From assembly GCA_002099365.1 (NCBI GenBank), contig MSED01000006.1, forward strand, positions 558,001 through 622,000: a stretch of 64,000 nt of DNA, in the 5' to 3' direction. Positions 31,443 to 43,368 of this stretch are shown here, one piece after another. Numbering within the stretch: position 1 is the stretch's first letter; every line of letters begins with the position of its first letter. Below the pieces are notes generated by a model. That model saw nothing but the letters and a program-made list of their open reading frames with translations, was not told the DNA's origin and made no database searches. The stretch comes from Phialophora verrucosa. Its lineage: Eukaryota; Ascomycota; Eurotiomycetes; Chaetothyriales; Herpotrichiellaceae. The position numbers were made by a program, and so were the translations under genes.

Positions 31443-32437
31443 TTGCCCTGAACTTGCTAGAATAGTCTTGGAATTGCACAAGGCGGAGACCTTGAATATA
31501 TGTCTGTATTCTTTCACAACACGTTTGGTGATAGCATCATGCCAGGGGAGCGAGACTGAATAAATCCATGCAAGGCTTGTGAGGGCCGGGGTCATCGTAT
31601 CAACGGCGCTGCTTTTATGCCAAACCATAGGATCAGGGTGAAGCAGAAGGGCCACCTTGGTGACCCCTGAGTTGGTCCCGTCGCCCGGCGCCAGCCTACA
31701 AGAAAGACGCCCATCTCCGTTCAGGGCAGACGACTCAGCCTCGTGGCGTCCATCTCCAAAGGTAGCCAAGGACTTCCTCTTCCAACCCCCAATCAGGGAT
31801 TCGTATTCTCTTCTGTTCTTCCTCCTTTCTACACAGGACACAGTACAGTATCACCCTTCAGCGGATCCTTTCTGAAATCGTCTGTACTTTTGCCTCGCAT
31901 CCGACCCCCTGAAAATGCTCCTCCGGCCGCTGCATCCGGTGGCACTCGAGGTGGCTGCATGAAGGGTGTCCGAGTCGGGCAGCTCGATGTGTCAATTTAC
32001 CCGCAATGATCAGTAGCGCGCCTCTCGTAACCGCCTTTGTCGTGTGGCCACGTTTTTGGTCAAGATGTGACTTGCATCAGCCAGCCACCAAGCTTATCCA
32101 CACCTGGTCTCGACTCGAAAACAATGGCCATATGTCTCTTGTGTTTCTTCGAAAAGCGTCAACGCTCGGCGCTACGATGCGAGATGAGCAGAAGCGGTTC
32201 TCGAACGGGCGGCGACGGGAAAAAACAATGGTTTGTTCAAGGACAAAGCCTCCCAGATCCTTGCAGCGCAGTCAGGCGGCCACACTGCTCCAGGCTCTCC
32301 CAGACGCTTCTGAATGTTGGCATAAAGTTTGTCTTGTACTCCCGAATTCCCAGAGCCTCTGCTCAAGCTTCTACTATCCCTTTGTTCCGTGGTAAGCGAC
32401 TCTAGCTCAAATTCTCTTCGTCTAATCGACTGCCAAT
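31443..32437. other. About 1 kb intergenic region
   Basis: Holds repeat copy B (31704-31751) and the promoter of the membrane protein at 32438. No gene recognised. Confidence 0.45.
31704..31751 (+). repeat. Direct repeat copy B flanking the transporter pseudogene
   Basis: Same two blocks as copy A at 27903: a 21-base exact match beginning aaagacgcccatctcc and a 17-base exact match ctcagcctcgtggcgtc, with a longer spacer between them. Confidence 0.65.
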
Positions 32438-34382
32438 ATGGGTGTAGACGAGGCTGTTACCATATCCTCTCACCCCGCCAGCGAACACGAGCTTCAAGAA
32501 CAGAAACCACCCCTTTCGGATCGCATGCTCAATGGAACGCGCTTTTGGGCTTCACGATTCTTTCCTTGGTCCGCAGACAATGGCGAGGTCAAAATGGAAG
32601 ATGTCGCCAAGGCAAGATATGTCCCGTGGCTGGGTCTCTGTGCCATGGTTCTCTCTGGAATGACAATCTTGTTCTCTTGGATCGTACTCAAGGTCATCAA
32701 CGGGCACGTGCAGAAGGAGGAATCATACCTGAAGCCTGCGTCCTGGCTGTCTGCAATCCTCTCCGGCAACAGCGTTCTCCTCCACATTGCACTTTCCGAG
32801 GGAGTGACCACGGCTTGGTGGTTCATGGCATCTCGGAAGAATGCAACTGTGCGGGACATCCATGATACGTGGTCCATGGGCCAGAGCCTCTCCGCCGTCC
32901 TCCTTGCAGGGAAACGGTTTAACTATGTCGCACTGGCAACTCTTTTCGTGGCATCCATCCCCCTCAACGGTAGGCCCTCCCTCTCACGACCCTGCGGGTT
33001 TTTTTTGCCGCTGACTGGCTTGGATCCAAGGCTTTCTGCTGCAGAACGCCATCACCACCGTACCAAGTGTTCTCAACACCACCAACATAAAGATCCCTGT
33101 CGGAATGGTGAACGAATGGCCATCCGGATTCTCCGCATACCTATCTGGCGGCTCGTTCAGCCGTTATGGCGATGTGTTTGGCGAGGCGATGCAGTTGATT
33201 GATGGCGACCTAGGTACTTACTGGGACGACACGTATCTTAACTGGGCAGATGATCCTGACTTGTGGCAATGCGGCGGCTACGACACTTCTGGCACCTGTA
33301 CCGGTAGAGTCGTCGCCCCGGGCTTCTTTTCCAACTGCACGACTTCGTACGTGCATTACAATATGGACCCGAAGGATCATCCCAACCAGACATTCACCCG
33401 CACAGTCTTATCCACTCGTATCGACTGGGATGTCGAAACACCCAACGTCTTCCGTTTCTCCAGCGTTCTCAAAGATCTCGCTGCCTGCGACGCCCAGTAT
33501 CTTGTGCGCAACTGCACATTCCAAGCGGCACGGATTTCATATCCGTTCCAACTATTCCCCGCCGATCAGCTTGGGAACCATGCTATCCTTAAAAAGAACG
33601 CTCAAGAAAACAGCGGTTTCAACCTTGTCAGCCTCAATGTCAACAGCACCTACAAGGATGACATATTTGTGTCCAATCTGGAATCAGCATCCGACGCTGA
33701 CTCCCCTAGCAGCACGTTCGGTGGCGTCGCGCATTATCTGCAGAGCGTCTTCAATGCCGAGATGGAGTGGAGCTGGAATGGAAGCATCTGGAGTATCAAT
33801 ACGACTGGCAGGCAAGCCGAGACTGCACTGCTGGACACCGCGAAGCTCGAGTACGATGATGACACTAGCGGCTACCCCCCTACTTCGCTATTGAGTCCGG
33901 ACTTCTGCAAGAACACCCTCTACAACATGCAAAAAGTTGATCACAATCTGCAAGTTACTAACCTCACGGTCATTGAGGACGAAATGCGCGATCGTCTCAG
34001 GAATCTCATGTTCATATCTAGCGTCTATCAGTATGAATACGAGTACAACATGGACGATGTCTCGACTCCACCACCTCAGACAGTGGTTGGTGAACGTACT
34101 GCGCCGGTTTTACGGTACAGAGTCATCTACCGCTATTGGGCCGGATCGTTAGCGGTAACTACCGTGATCATCCTGATGATCACGCCCACGTTCTGGGGCT
34201 TTTGGCGTCTGAGGGGCAAAGTGACGTTGAGTCCTGTCGATACGGCGGCGGCTTTGGACGCACCTTTGGTCCATACAAACAACGAGGTGGTCGACCCAAG
34301 ATCGCGGCTGAAGGAGATCGGGGCGAGGCCGCTCTACTCTGCAGGTCGGGGTGCGTCAGGTAGCAGTTTGATGACATCTTAA
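32438..34382 (+). CDS. Fungal multi-pass membrane glycoprotein of unknown function
   Basis: Two exons, 32438-32969 and 33031-34382, with a 61-base intron, giving 627 residues; the join reads IPLNGFLLQNAITTVPSVL. Hydrophobic segments lie at about residues 63-88, 105-130 and 165-190 and near the C-terminus (LAVTTVIILMITPTFWGFW). Between the third and last is a domain of about 350 residues with many N-glycosylation sequons and paired Cys (DLWQCGGYDTSGTCTG, NCTTSY, LVRNCTF), so it is probably extracellular. This plan resembles fungal-specific families of large membrane proteins (DUF3176-like), but I cannot assign a domain firmly and claim no function. The protein appears complete. Confidence 0.75.
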
Positions 34383-36020
34383 CCTTGGTTACGAGGAGTT
34401 GTGCAATTTAACATGCCATTCGTTCAGCCTTGGGACGGCTTGCAATGATTCTATCCTTGGTACATTTCTCACCTTGGTGTGTTTGAACAAACATTCCCTT
34501 CCTATCGACTGGACTCTTCCCCCTGAAAGGAGTGAACCCGTGGCATTGCGGACGCCTCCGTTCCAGCCCAAATACCCCACTATCGACGGGGAGTCACCTA
34601 ATTAATTAGTGCTCCCTCGTGCCCTCAACGTCAATTACTCACTAACCAGTCAGGCAGCAGACTGCAGCAAGTCAGCGATAGGTGAGAACTACCGAATCTA
34701 CGAAGTCCGATATATCATCTGGCGCTCAGCGTATTTTGCAGCACTGAGGCTCACGAGGCTCTAAACACTAAGAGGCTGGCTGAACTCTATCCCGAACAGG
34801 ATCCGGTCCAGCCTCATTGCAAAGAGCGAGCACACCCCTTCGACTCGAAGCGTGGAACGATATCACTAATGGCCGACCCCACCACCACGTTCAACTGACA
34901 GCACCAGAAGCGATGTCTACTTCGGGAGGAACACGAGGAAAAACAAGCGAGAAGCTGGTTTTTTTTTTTGGAATTCACTTGTCCGGAAACACAATAGTAA
35001 CTCAAGAGAGCCCAAGGGAGGTCCAGCGTCGCCCCGCAGCTGGGTGGGTGCGGGAAGGCCCGAAGTGGCTTAGCGTGGCGTTAGCTCCGCGGCTGCTTTT
35101 CTCGATTAAGCTCCAAACTTTAAAAGCTTCTCGACTCTTTTCAACTCTTAGCGAGCTTGCTCTTTCAAGGCAAATTCGCTCAGAACCACGTCGAATCCAT
35201 TTGCCCGGCATGGCGAATGTGGCTAGCGTCAGGGCTACCTGTTCTTGATGGGGGCCGAGTCCTGTCTAGCACATCCTAAGCGTGAAAGCCGCTCTTGACC
35301 TTGCAACTTGGCTCTGCGTAAGTCGATTCTAGCCAGCAACACTCAGCCTGATGACAACTTTTCTACACTCATCCCATCAAGCTCCTCTTTGCTCAGGATG
35401 GCGTGAGCATTGTAAGAACTGCAGCACGTGCCAGTCGAAGGGTAGGTCTTCGGTACTTATGCCTTTGTGATTTGATATGCTGTGTGAAGCAAGATGCTAG
35501 AGTTTCAGACTTCTATTGCTGAAAGCTTGAAAAGGGTATATCACTCACAGCACCAACTCTATTCACAGCCTCATTCCAGGAAAAGATTTTGTCAGTCTAT
35601 CAGAAGCCACACAGGTGCGCGATGCATCGTCCCGCAAATCAACACCTCGATCATCCCTCCCTTTGGAAACGCCGTTGTTTGACTTAGACTACCTGTGGCC
35701 GGGACCGCTCGGTTATTCTGCTTTTCGACTGTGACGAATGACGTCTCGGCGATACGAATCCGTTTCCTGCTCCTTGCCACCGAAATGATGGTTCGACATC
35801 CCGACATGTTCGATTCAGGGACTGCATGTTCGTGTTGGGACAGGAGCTCTACTTTCTCCGTAGCTGGTGCCTTTCGAACTTTGGGGCACATTGCCTAGCA
35901 GGCTACCCGACTCTTCGCAACTCCAGACAAGCCTGAAACCTCATATCCGCAAGAGTGATCCGTCCAGAACTGTTTCATCTTCGTTTCTCAGCTGCATGGA
36001 ACAGGTCGGCTCTCGTCACC
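34383..36020. other. 1.6 kb intergenic region
   Basis: No convincing coding sequence. It holds a poly-T run at about 34961-34970. The signal-peptide exon expected for the gene at 36021 was sought here and not found. Confidence 0.4.
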
Positions 36021-37808
36021 ATGACTTGCGCAAACACGGCGTCTCCTCTACTCTTACGGTGGACCAACATCACTGTCTCATCTGACAACCGTGCTCTCTC
36101 TAGAGGTATTGCTCTGGAGCTCGGTAGTCCTCCACAGATCCTGTCGCTAGTCCCGACTATTGGCAACAATAATACCTTCGTTTTCAACGCCGCTGACTGT
36201 GTCACGTCGACCAACGACTCGTGCATTGGACCTAAAGGCGGGGTCTTTGACCCTTCCAAGTCAACAACTTATCGTCAGACATCCCAAGCCACATGGAATG
36301 GTTCACAGACACGAGAACTTGACGAAGGCTCATATATATACTTCAATGACTATCTTGGTGTCACATCAAGCTCTACGATTTATGGCTTTCCAGTGTTCAT
36401 GGACCAGTATGGCCGTAAGTGTCCCTGTTCCTGCCACTTGCGCCTGAGCCGAAGTAGTCACCAGAGAGACCAGTGGACGGTTCTTGATATCGATGCCGAT
36501 ATGTGGTCTTGTTTGTTTCGGGGTTTGACAATAAAGAGCTCAGCTAACCAACTTTCACTTTTCCAGAAGGTGCGATGCCATTGAGCTGTCGGTATCCAAA
36601 TTTGACTAACCCAGCCGCTCGGCTCAGGTTTCCAATCAGGCCTTGGACTGGGACCTTCTTCGACTTTCCTGAACGCGACAGTCAATGCGGGTGATGCACC
36701 TACGACCTCCTGGGGCCTCTGGACGGGAAGCCGCTCGGTCGACAATCCCATCGACGGACTCTTGGTCATTGGCGGCTATGACACTGCTCGAGTGGCGGCC
36801 GATTTCACCGAGTTCAAGAGCCGTCAAGACTGCTACACATGCACGGAAATCGTCAACATGACCTATGAATGGGATGGAGGCTCGGCATCGCTTCTCTCAG
36901 CCTCCGAAGTGATGCAAATCAGCATTGACCCTTTTGAGAGATCCCTACCAGTGCCAGAAGACATCTTTCAGACCTTTATGAACGTTTCTGGAGGTTATTG
37001 GGACCCGGACCAGGGTCTCATTGCCTACCCGGTAAGCAATCCCCCAACCGGTAATCTCTCAGTCACTCTACAGGGTGGCTACCAGACAACGATCCCGGCG
37101 TCAGAGCTCTTCATTGCGCCGAGAACGTATAACTCGGCTGGACAATACTCGATTTCAAACGACTCGATCCTGGTCTCACACATTCAGAATGGCACCGATC
37201 CTAACTTACTCATTGCATGGGGGATTCCTTTCTTGACAATGAACTATCTTAAAGTGGAGTGGGACAGGGCCGCGTGGAGTTTGGCTCCGGCGTACCGACA
37301 GGACTTCGGTGCCATCGGCGGAGCTCTCGTCGAGCCTTTGTGCACAGGACTTGCTACAACGAGTCCCCCAACCAGCCCCACATCAAGACCACCAAGTCCC
37401 AACCCCACCAGCACCGGTTCAGGTTCAAGCTCTGGCAGCGCTGCAAGCGGCTCTGCGACCCCAGAACCACATCACACAAACGTCGGTGCCATCGCTGGCG
37501 GGGTTGTCGGCGGAGTGGTCGGCCTCACTGCCATCCTAGTCCTCGGTTGGCTGTTCCTCCGTCAACGCAAACGCACAAAGGCAGCAGAACGACGCCTAGA
37601 TTCCACCCAACCACAACCCGGGGTGTCCACTGTCTATGGGGATAAGTCCGCAGCCGAACGCACGTCAACGTTCACGGCAGCGTCCGCTACAGAGCACTCC
37701 GAACTGCCCTCGTCACCCACCCAGCAGCAGCATCCTCATGTAAATCAGTGGTTATCGGGACAAGACTACCTTCCAGAGGAGGCAAGTTCCTCGCAAGGCC
37801 AAATATGA
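36021..37808 (+). CDS. Aspartyl-protease-like membrane protein, likely non-catalytic
   Basis: Two exons in my model, 36021-36414 and 36628-37808, giving 524 residues. The intron is 213 bases, long for this window, with gtaagt donor, gactaac branch site and ggctcag acceptor, so a micro-exon inside it cannot be excluded. The ectodomain has the pepsin-like fold pattern: LELGSPPQILSL, then IGGYDTARVAADF, FQTFMNVSGGYWD and WGIPFLTMNYLKVEWD. Where an active enzyme has Asp-Thr-Gly it reads VPTIGNNNTFVFNAADC, so the first catalytic Asp is missing. A Ser/Pro/Thr-rich stalk, one membrane helix (GAIAGGVVGGVVGLTAILVL) and a basic, then Ser/Gln-rich cytosolic tail follow. The predicted start MTCANTASPLLLRW lacks a signal peptide, so the true 5' end is uncertain. 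Confidence 0.68.
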
Positions 37809-38890
37809 CGATCTGCAAGCTAACTTCAGGTCTGTAGCCGGTGATGTCACATAACTTGCACGAGCCCGTCGAGATGCCTGTTGCTGCTCCGTCCGAGAGG
37901 TACTGAGGTGAACACGCGATGAATGGGCACAGCGGCTTGTCCTAAAGCCAAAGACAACGTCGTAAAGGACCATGTTCGAGGATGGAACCCAGCCGCAGCT
38001 CCTGTTCTCAGGACGTGCTTGCAGGGGACAATGTGTTCCGATTCATGTATCTTGCTTGGATCAGCTGCGGTGCTACTGGACTAGTATCACACTCTGCTCG
38101 GCAGAACATAGTACTGGGTATCCGAAACAAATTCCATACCCCAAGGAGGACGACGATATCCTCGGTTCGAGTGACGCCCGATAATTGGCCAGTGTCGCCA
38201 TGCCCGCTAAGGACTGGGCACCTGTTGGGGTCCCGCCGATTTGGGACCAAGCTTGCATAAGCTTCAACGCTTCTCTTCTTCTTTCAAACTAAAATTCACT
38301 CTAATGCAAGCACCGCGACAAGATTCAATTGGGGCGCAGCTGTCTCTGCTCTCAGCCTCAGCAAGCGACGCAGGGAACGCCAGCCGTTGGATCGAACGGC
38401 TCGCTCGCTGCTGCCTCTGTTTGGCACCATTGGGGCTAAGATAGACGAAGAGGCCTGAGTTGTCGCCCTAACCCCGTGTTGTCATGTTTCCATTGCTAAC
38501 CAGCTGCTCTGGCTTGGATGCCTACTCTGTACAACCCGCCGAGCCGCTCTCCCAGCTTTCTCGACCCCGCGTAGATTTCGGCACGCTGCCTCACCATTCC
38601 ACATGGGGCAGGGATTCCCTCCCGTGCAAAGCTTTGCTAGCGTTCGCGCTCCAAGGCACTCTTCCAGACATTCTCGCCTGCAAAGATGGCTGAGTTCTAG
38701 AATCGCCTTGCTCAGCCTGATGCGATTTTGGGGGCCTTCAGCCTCCCACTACGCACGAGATCTCGGTTGAGATGCTTGTGGCCAGGAATCATGGCAACTA
38801 TAAAGCTTGTGGTCTGAAGGTGAGCTCTCAAGGGTCGTCAGCTCCTGGCGATCTCAACTCAGTGCTGTGTCGATTTCTCTGACGGCAACG
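37809..38890. other. 1.1 kb intergenic region before the aspartic protease
   Basis: No gene recognised. The last 100 bases contain a TATA box for the protease. Confidence 0.5.
38799..38804 (+). promoter_or_regulatory. Candidate TATA box of the aspartic protease gene
   Basis: TATAAA, 92 bases upstream of the ATG at 38891. Position is right for a core promoter. Sequence match only. Confidence 0.4.
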
Positions 38891-40248
38891 ATGGCGACAA
38901 CAAGGTTTCTACTTCTTCTACCCCTCTTCATCTGCGTTTCCGTCCAACGGCCTCTTTCCAACAAGCCCAGGAACCTACAACGACGCGGATATGAAGTCTC
39001 GCAATTCAGCTCCAGCCTTACACGCGCCGGCAACATCATCGACAACGAAAGACAGAAATACCTCTTCCCCATTCAGATTGGCGGTTCGACATTCAATATC
39101 GAGGCTGACACGGGCAGCTCCGATACTTGGATCATCCAGACTGGGTTCGAGTGCTATGAATCCTACGTCAACGCCCAGGGCTTCGTCACCCCCGAGTCGG
39201 CAAGTGCATGCAACTTCGGGCCAAGCTACGCGCCTGGAGACGAATTTTCGCCCATCGATGGCATCGTTCAACTGTCCTGCTACGGCGAGTCCACCGAGAA
39301 CACGTTGAGATGTGTGGAAGGCCCTTTCGGCTATGCAGCTGTCAGTATCGGCGGTTTAGACATCCCGCAGCAGGTCATCGGTGCACCGAACATGGTAAGC
39401 TAGCTCTGCACTGGAGTGCCAATATGTTTGGTCTAACACGGTGCGTCACAGTCATCGTTTCCTGCTCAAGGACTTTCGGAGCAGTCTGGCATTCTAGGCC
39501 TGGGATTTCCAAGCCTCACAAGCGCGTACGACGCTGGGACCGGAGACAGCGTGCCCTACAGCTCCATTGTCAACACCATGTTCAACGTGGATACATTCGA
39601 CCCACCGCTAGAAAAGGCATTCAGTATAGCCCTGTCCCGAGATGCGTCCAACAACGGCAACGGTGGCGTGTTGACCTTTGGCGGCCTGCCCGACTTCACG
39701 GACCCGACCATCAACGCCAGCTCGACCTACACCACGGCCCCCTGGCAATACGTGGCCAGTCAATCCACGACCGATCTCTCGTTCTATTCGATCTACGTCG
39801 ATAATATCGTGGTAGGCGACTCGGCCGTCGATGCTGGCCTCCAGATCATCGTGGACTCCGGGGCAAATGCCTTCGAAGTGCCCGACGACACGGCGGATCT
39901 GATCAACAGCTATTGGACCGGGGTCAACCATGACGGCACACTAGACTGCGACAGCGCCACTCTGACCGTGCCGATCGGCGTCACCATAGGCGGCGCAACC
40001 TACTACATCGATCCCGTGGACCTGATCGGATGGGATCCCGACACTGACACCTGCTATACGCTGGTTTCAACCACCACGGCCGATTTCTATTCCATCAGCG
40101 ACCCTCTGCTCAAGAACGTGGTCGCCGTGTATGACTGGGAAGACGAACTGCTCGCGTAAGTCCTGCCGCAACCGATGTGATGGAACAGACAGCTGATACT
40201 TTTTTCTTTTTCTCTAGCTTCTATCCCAGACCGATATACGAGTCTTAG
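38891..40248 (+). CDS. Secreted aspartic protease (pepsin family A1)
   Basis: Three exons, 38891-39394, 39452-40155 and 40218-40248, giving 412 residues; all joins are in frame. The N-terminus MATTRFLLLLPLFICVSVQ is a signal peptide, followed by a basic propeptide (LQRRGYEVSQF). Both catalytic aspartates are present: Asp73 in EADTGSSDTW and Asp303 in VDSGANAFEV. The flap and lobe motifs (GILGLGFPSL, VLTFGGLPDF) are as in fungal pepsins. The second motif has Ser-Gly-Ala rather than Thr-Gly-Thr, a tolerated variant. The last exon adds only ten residues (FYPRPIYES end). No GPI or membrane anchor is seen, so it should be secreted. It lies about 1.1 kb behind the non-catalytic pepsin-like gene. 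Confidence 0.92.
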
Positions 40249-41238
40249 GTGGAGTTCGTCCAGCGTACGAGCGAGTATTGCTGTGACATCCCGCCGTCGA
40301 ACACGATGGCCAGGGTTTTCCGCCTAGTCCGCTTCGCGTTTCGCATCTTGGGTTATTGACCTTGCCGTCCACCTTGCATATAGTTTACACCGGTTGGAGC
40401 AGGGAGACGAGGGAGCAGAAGTGTATGACAGTATATATGTAATACGAGAGATCCAACTCGTGTATGGCTGATCACGTTAACATGATGGACGAATCTCGGA
40501 AAATAATCATCATTCGTACGGACACTATAAGTATATGCACCCAATATCGAACTCATAATCAGATACGCCAGTATAGACCGTGAAGTGTGGTTGTACATGG
40601 GTCGAGGAGATGCGACACTCGACGGTCGAACACACGCGCGTATTTATACTCATACTAGCACTATCCATAGCGATAATCGCCGCGACTCGCCTTGAACAAA
40701 CCTCGAAAGATCGAATGATAATCAAACCCAAGGACCGTGAGGCCATTCGGCGACGACGGAGCACGAGTATCTGTGGGCAAGTGAGTATGTTCGTGTTTAC
40801 GTAGGAAGATCGAATATAAATCAAGCGAGAATTTAGGGTCGAGAAGTAAAAAAATCTCAAGGTATTGAATCAAGAATCAAGAATCAACATCAACATCGAC
40901 ATCGACATCAACACCAACATCAAAGCTCAAGGCTTGAAATTAAAATCAAAACCCTTGCAAGGCTGATGCTCAAGAGTCAAGACCCAATATCCGAGACACG
41001 CCTGGTTTGTGAATGATTGATTCCGCTGGAAGAGGATCCTTTTGACAGTGAGCATCAACACAGTCCCTGCAATGCAATTACGTGATACCAGTATGGCAGT
41101 ATTCCAGCACGCAATGCCATGTCTGTATGCCATGTACACGATAAATACCGCTGTGTCGCTCTGCGCGAACCAGACCAGAAACTACAGCCACGGGAACCGG
41201 TCGAAGCAGTCACACGCTCCACCCACTCATGCACTCAC
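40249..41238. other. About 1 kb intergenic region with simple repeats
   Basis: Between convergent genes. It contains an ATCAAC/ATCGAC hexamer repeat at 40866-40922. No gene recognised. Confidence 0.5.
40866..40922. repeat. Degenerate ATCAAN hexamer repeat
   Basis: Irregular tandem copies of caagaat, then atcaac/atcgac units, over about 57 bases in noncoding DNA. Confidence 0.7.
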
Positions 41239-42268
41239 TCACTCATCAAAACTCCCCGCCTCGCCCGTCGTATAAGTACACGCTACGCACCCGGCCTGCG
41301 CACTCAAACTGACCTCGGAGTTCGTACTCCCACTGCCCACCACATCGCCCGTGCACGCCACCAGACCGGCCACACTCGTGCTGCTGGAGTAAAAGTCGCA
41401 GGCCGCGTGGGAAAACGCACCCCCGGACGACTGCGAGACATCTCCGGAAGCGAGATTAGCGGAACTGATGGGCGACGGGAGGACGAGAGTGCCGGCGCCG
41501 GAGAGCGGGCCCGAGGGGTCAAGGTTCGCCGAGTACGGGAGCGTGAGGGAGATGGTGGACCCGGAGGGCGTGGTGCCCGTGCCGACAGTTATGGAGTTCA
41601 GGCCAAGAGGGAGGTCTTGCTACTTAGAGAGGAGGGGAGGTTATTAGGTTGTCAGATCTTAGGTGATAGACCCAGGTCTGCGGTGAGGGGGGCTTGGGAA
41701 GAGGAAAGAGGGAGAAGCGCGGAATCCTCCTTTGAGCAACTGAAAACGTACTCGAGCGGCAATCGCATCCGCGGAGATGATGTTGCAGTCCTGGCCTTGC
41801 GGGTCGCCTTCGGGGAGATTACAGTCGTTTTGGAGGGGGGTGGACTGGACCGAGAGTGATCATTAGTGCTTGGTATCCACGGGCTACGTGCCGAAGGAGG
41901 GAAGAGGAGATATGTTGCACCCATTGGGGACTAAATGACATGGAGTTCGAAGCAGGGACGGTGCACATACACGCCGTACAGCCACGTCGACAGGTGGGAG
42001 GTTGCAGTCTGCTCCCTGGGGGTCTCCTTCGGGCAAGTTGCAGTCGTCCTGAAGAGGCGTGGACTGTAAGTGAATCCAGTTAGCATAACCATCGGACTGT
42101 GGCATTCAGCGCATGCTTCGCTTGTGGAAACCGGACGGCGGGATGGGAACGGGGGTATGGATGTACGCGCCGAAAGGGTGTGGTACGTACACGAGCACGC
42201 AAAGCCGCGGCGGAGATTTCCACCGTCCAGAGCGCCAGGAGGGCGAGAGCAGTTGACGACGAACGCAT
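41239..42268 (-). CDS. Small secreted protein with a duplicated exon
   Basis: Four exons on the minus strand: 42191-42268, 41980-42063, 41752-41844 and 41239-41619, giving 211 residues; all junctions are phase 0. The N-terminus MRSSSTALALLALWTVEISA is a signal peptide. Exons 2 and 3 encode near-identical segments: STPLQDDCNLPEGDPQGADC and STPLQNDCNLPEGDPQGQDC, 18 of 20 residues the same, each with two Cys. The last exon encodes a Ser/Thr/Gly-rich domain (VGTGTTPSGSTISLTLPYSA) with further Cys (HAACDFY, VACTGD, GCVACTY). No known family recognised. A wall, adhesion or effector-like role would be speculation. The exon model rests on signal peptide, phase and the duplication itself. A gtgagt overlapping the stop leaves open a further 3' exon. 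Confidence 0.68.
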
Positions 42269-43368
42269 GTCTCTGAGTCTAACCTATGTCTTTGAGCCCC
42301 TTGCTGCTGTACTTGAGGGATGATGTGGTGACCCTGCTATTGTCCGAAAGTGTGAAATCGGGCGATGGCAGAATTGAGTCCTTCTCGGACCACAGCGTCC
42401 ATTCCAACTGTGCCTCGCATCTTTATACCTGGATCACTCGTTAGTTCACGCATGGCTAGCTGAGATCCAGCTTGGGCAAGAACTGGAAATCATCGAATAG
42501 GCATTCGTCGAGTGCAAAACGACGGTCAGATGTTGTGATCTTCCTCCTTCACCGGGTTGGTATGGTCAGCTTCGTATCCTTCCACAGCAGGGAGAGTGAT
42601 TGTATAGGCCTGAACGGAAAACGGGATGCAAGACGTCAGGCGGAAGTTGCGAATTGGGATGATGTAGAGTTAGTCAGTCCTTCGGAGCACGGCCGTGTTG
42701 ACGTCTGGATGCGCTGCACGCGTGATGGAGTCAGACACCAGGATGGCTGTCCGCTACCATTAAAGGCCTTTTATGTGTCGATGACTTAAGCACCACCGGA
42801 CCCGTCAGCAAATCTGACGAGGCTGACCAGCACCTCTCGTGTTCCCGGTATGCACGTAATACGCATTGCTGTTGCTCCGCCAATTACGTGGCAGGCAAAA
42901 CGGGCAAGGCTGAACCCCTCCCATCAACAAACGAAACTCAAACTTGAGGCATAGATGGCGGAACTAGTAAAGCTTATGTCACAGACCAATCGTTCGGACT
43001 ACAGGCCTGCAGGACCTACTGGCAACTTAGCACCTTCTTCTGTCCGGTCGACGTGCGGTCAGTATAGCGGCGAGGTACCTTGGCATCCAATCATATTCGT
43101 TTCAATGGATCACGATAGCCCGCATTGTTCACTGTGGCGTTCGTAGTATCCTTCGGATTGGTGAGGGCGAGGACTGCAGTCGCCATGTGCGGACTCCGCC
43201 TTTTCCGGGGACCTTGGAACAGAATATAAGAGAGGGATACTGCCCGACTGAACGAAATACAGTCGTCTTGCTCACTATGAATAGGCCGTTGACAAGGATG
43301 AGTTAAGCTTTTACCGCCATCTGGACATTGCTACCTTCTCGAATCCATCCCGAGCAGTTCGTATACCC
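42269..43368. other. 1.1 kb intergenic region
   Basis: Upstream of the small secreted protein and downstream of the lipase. A TATAAA on minus (42422-42427) is a candidate promoter for the secreted protein. No gene recognised. Confidence 0.45.

Noticed and set aside
35400..35445. Cys-rich stretch HCKNCSTCQSKG as a Zn2Cys6 transcription factor start
   Set aside because: Spacing does not fit CX2CX6C and no further Cys or coding sequence follows.
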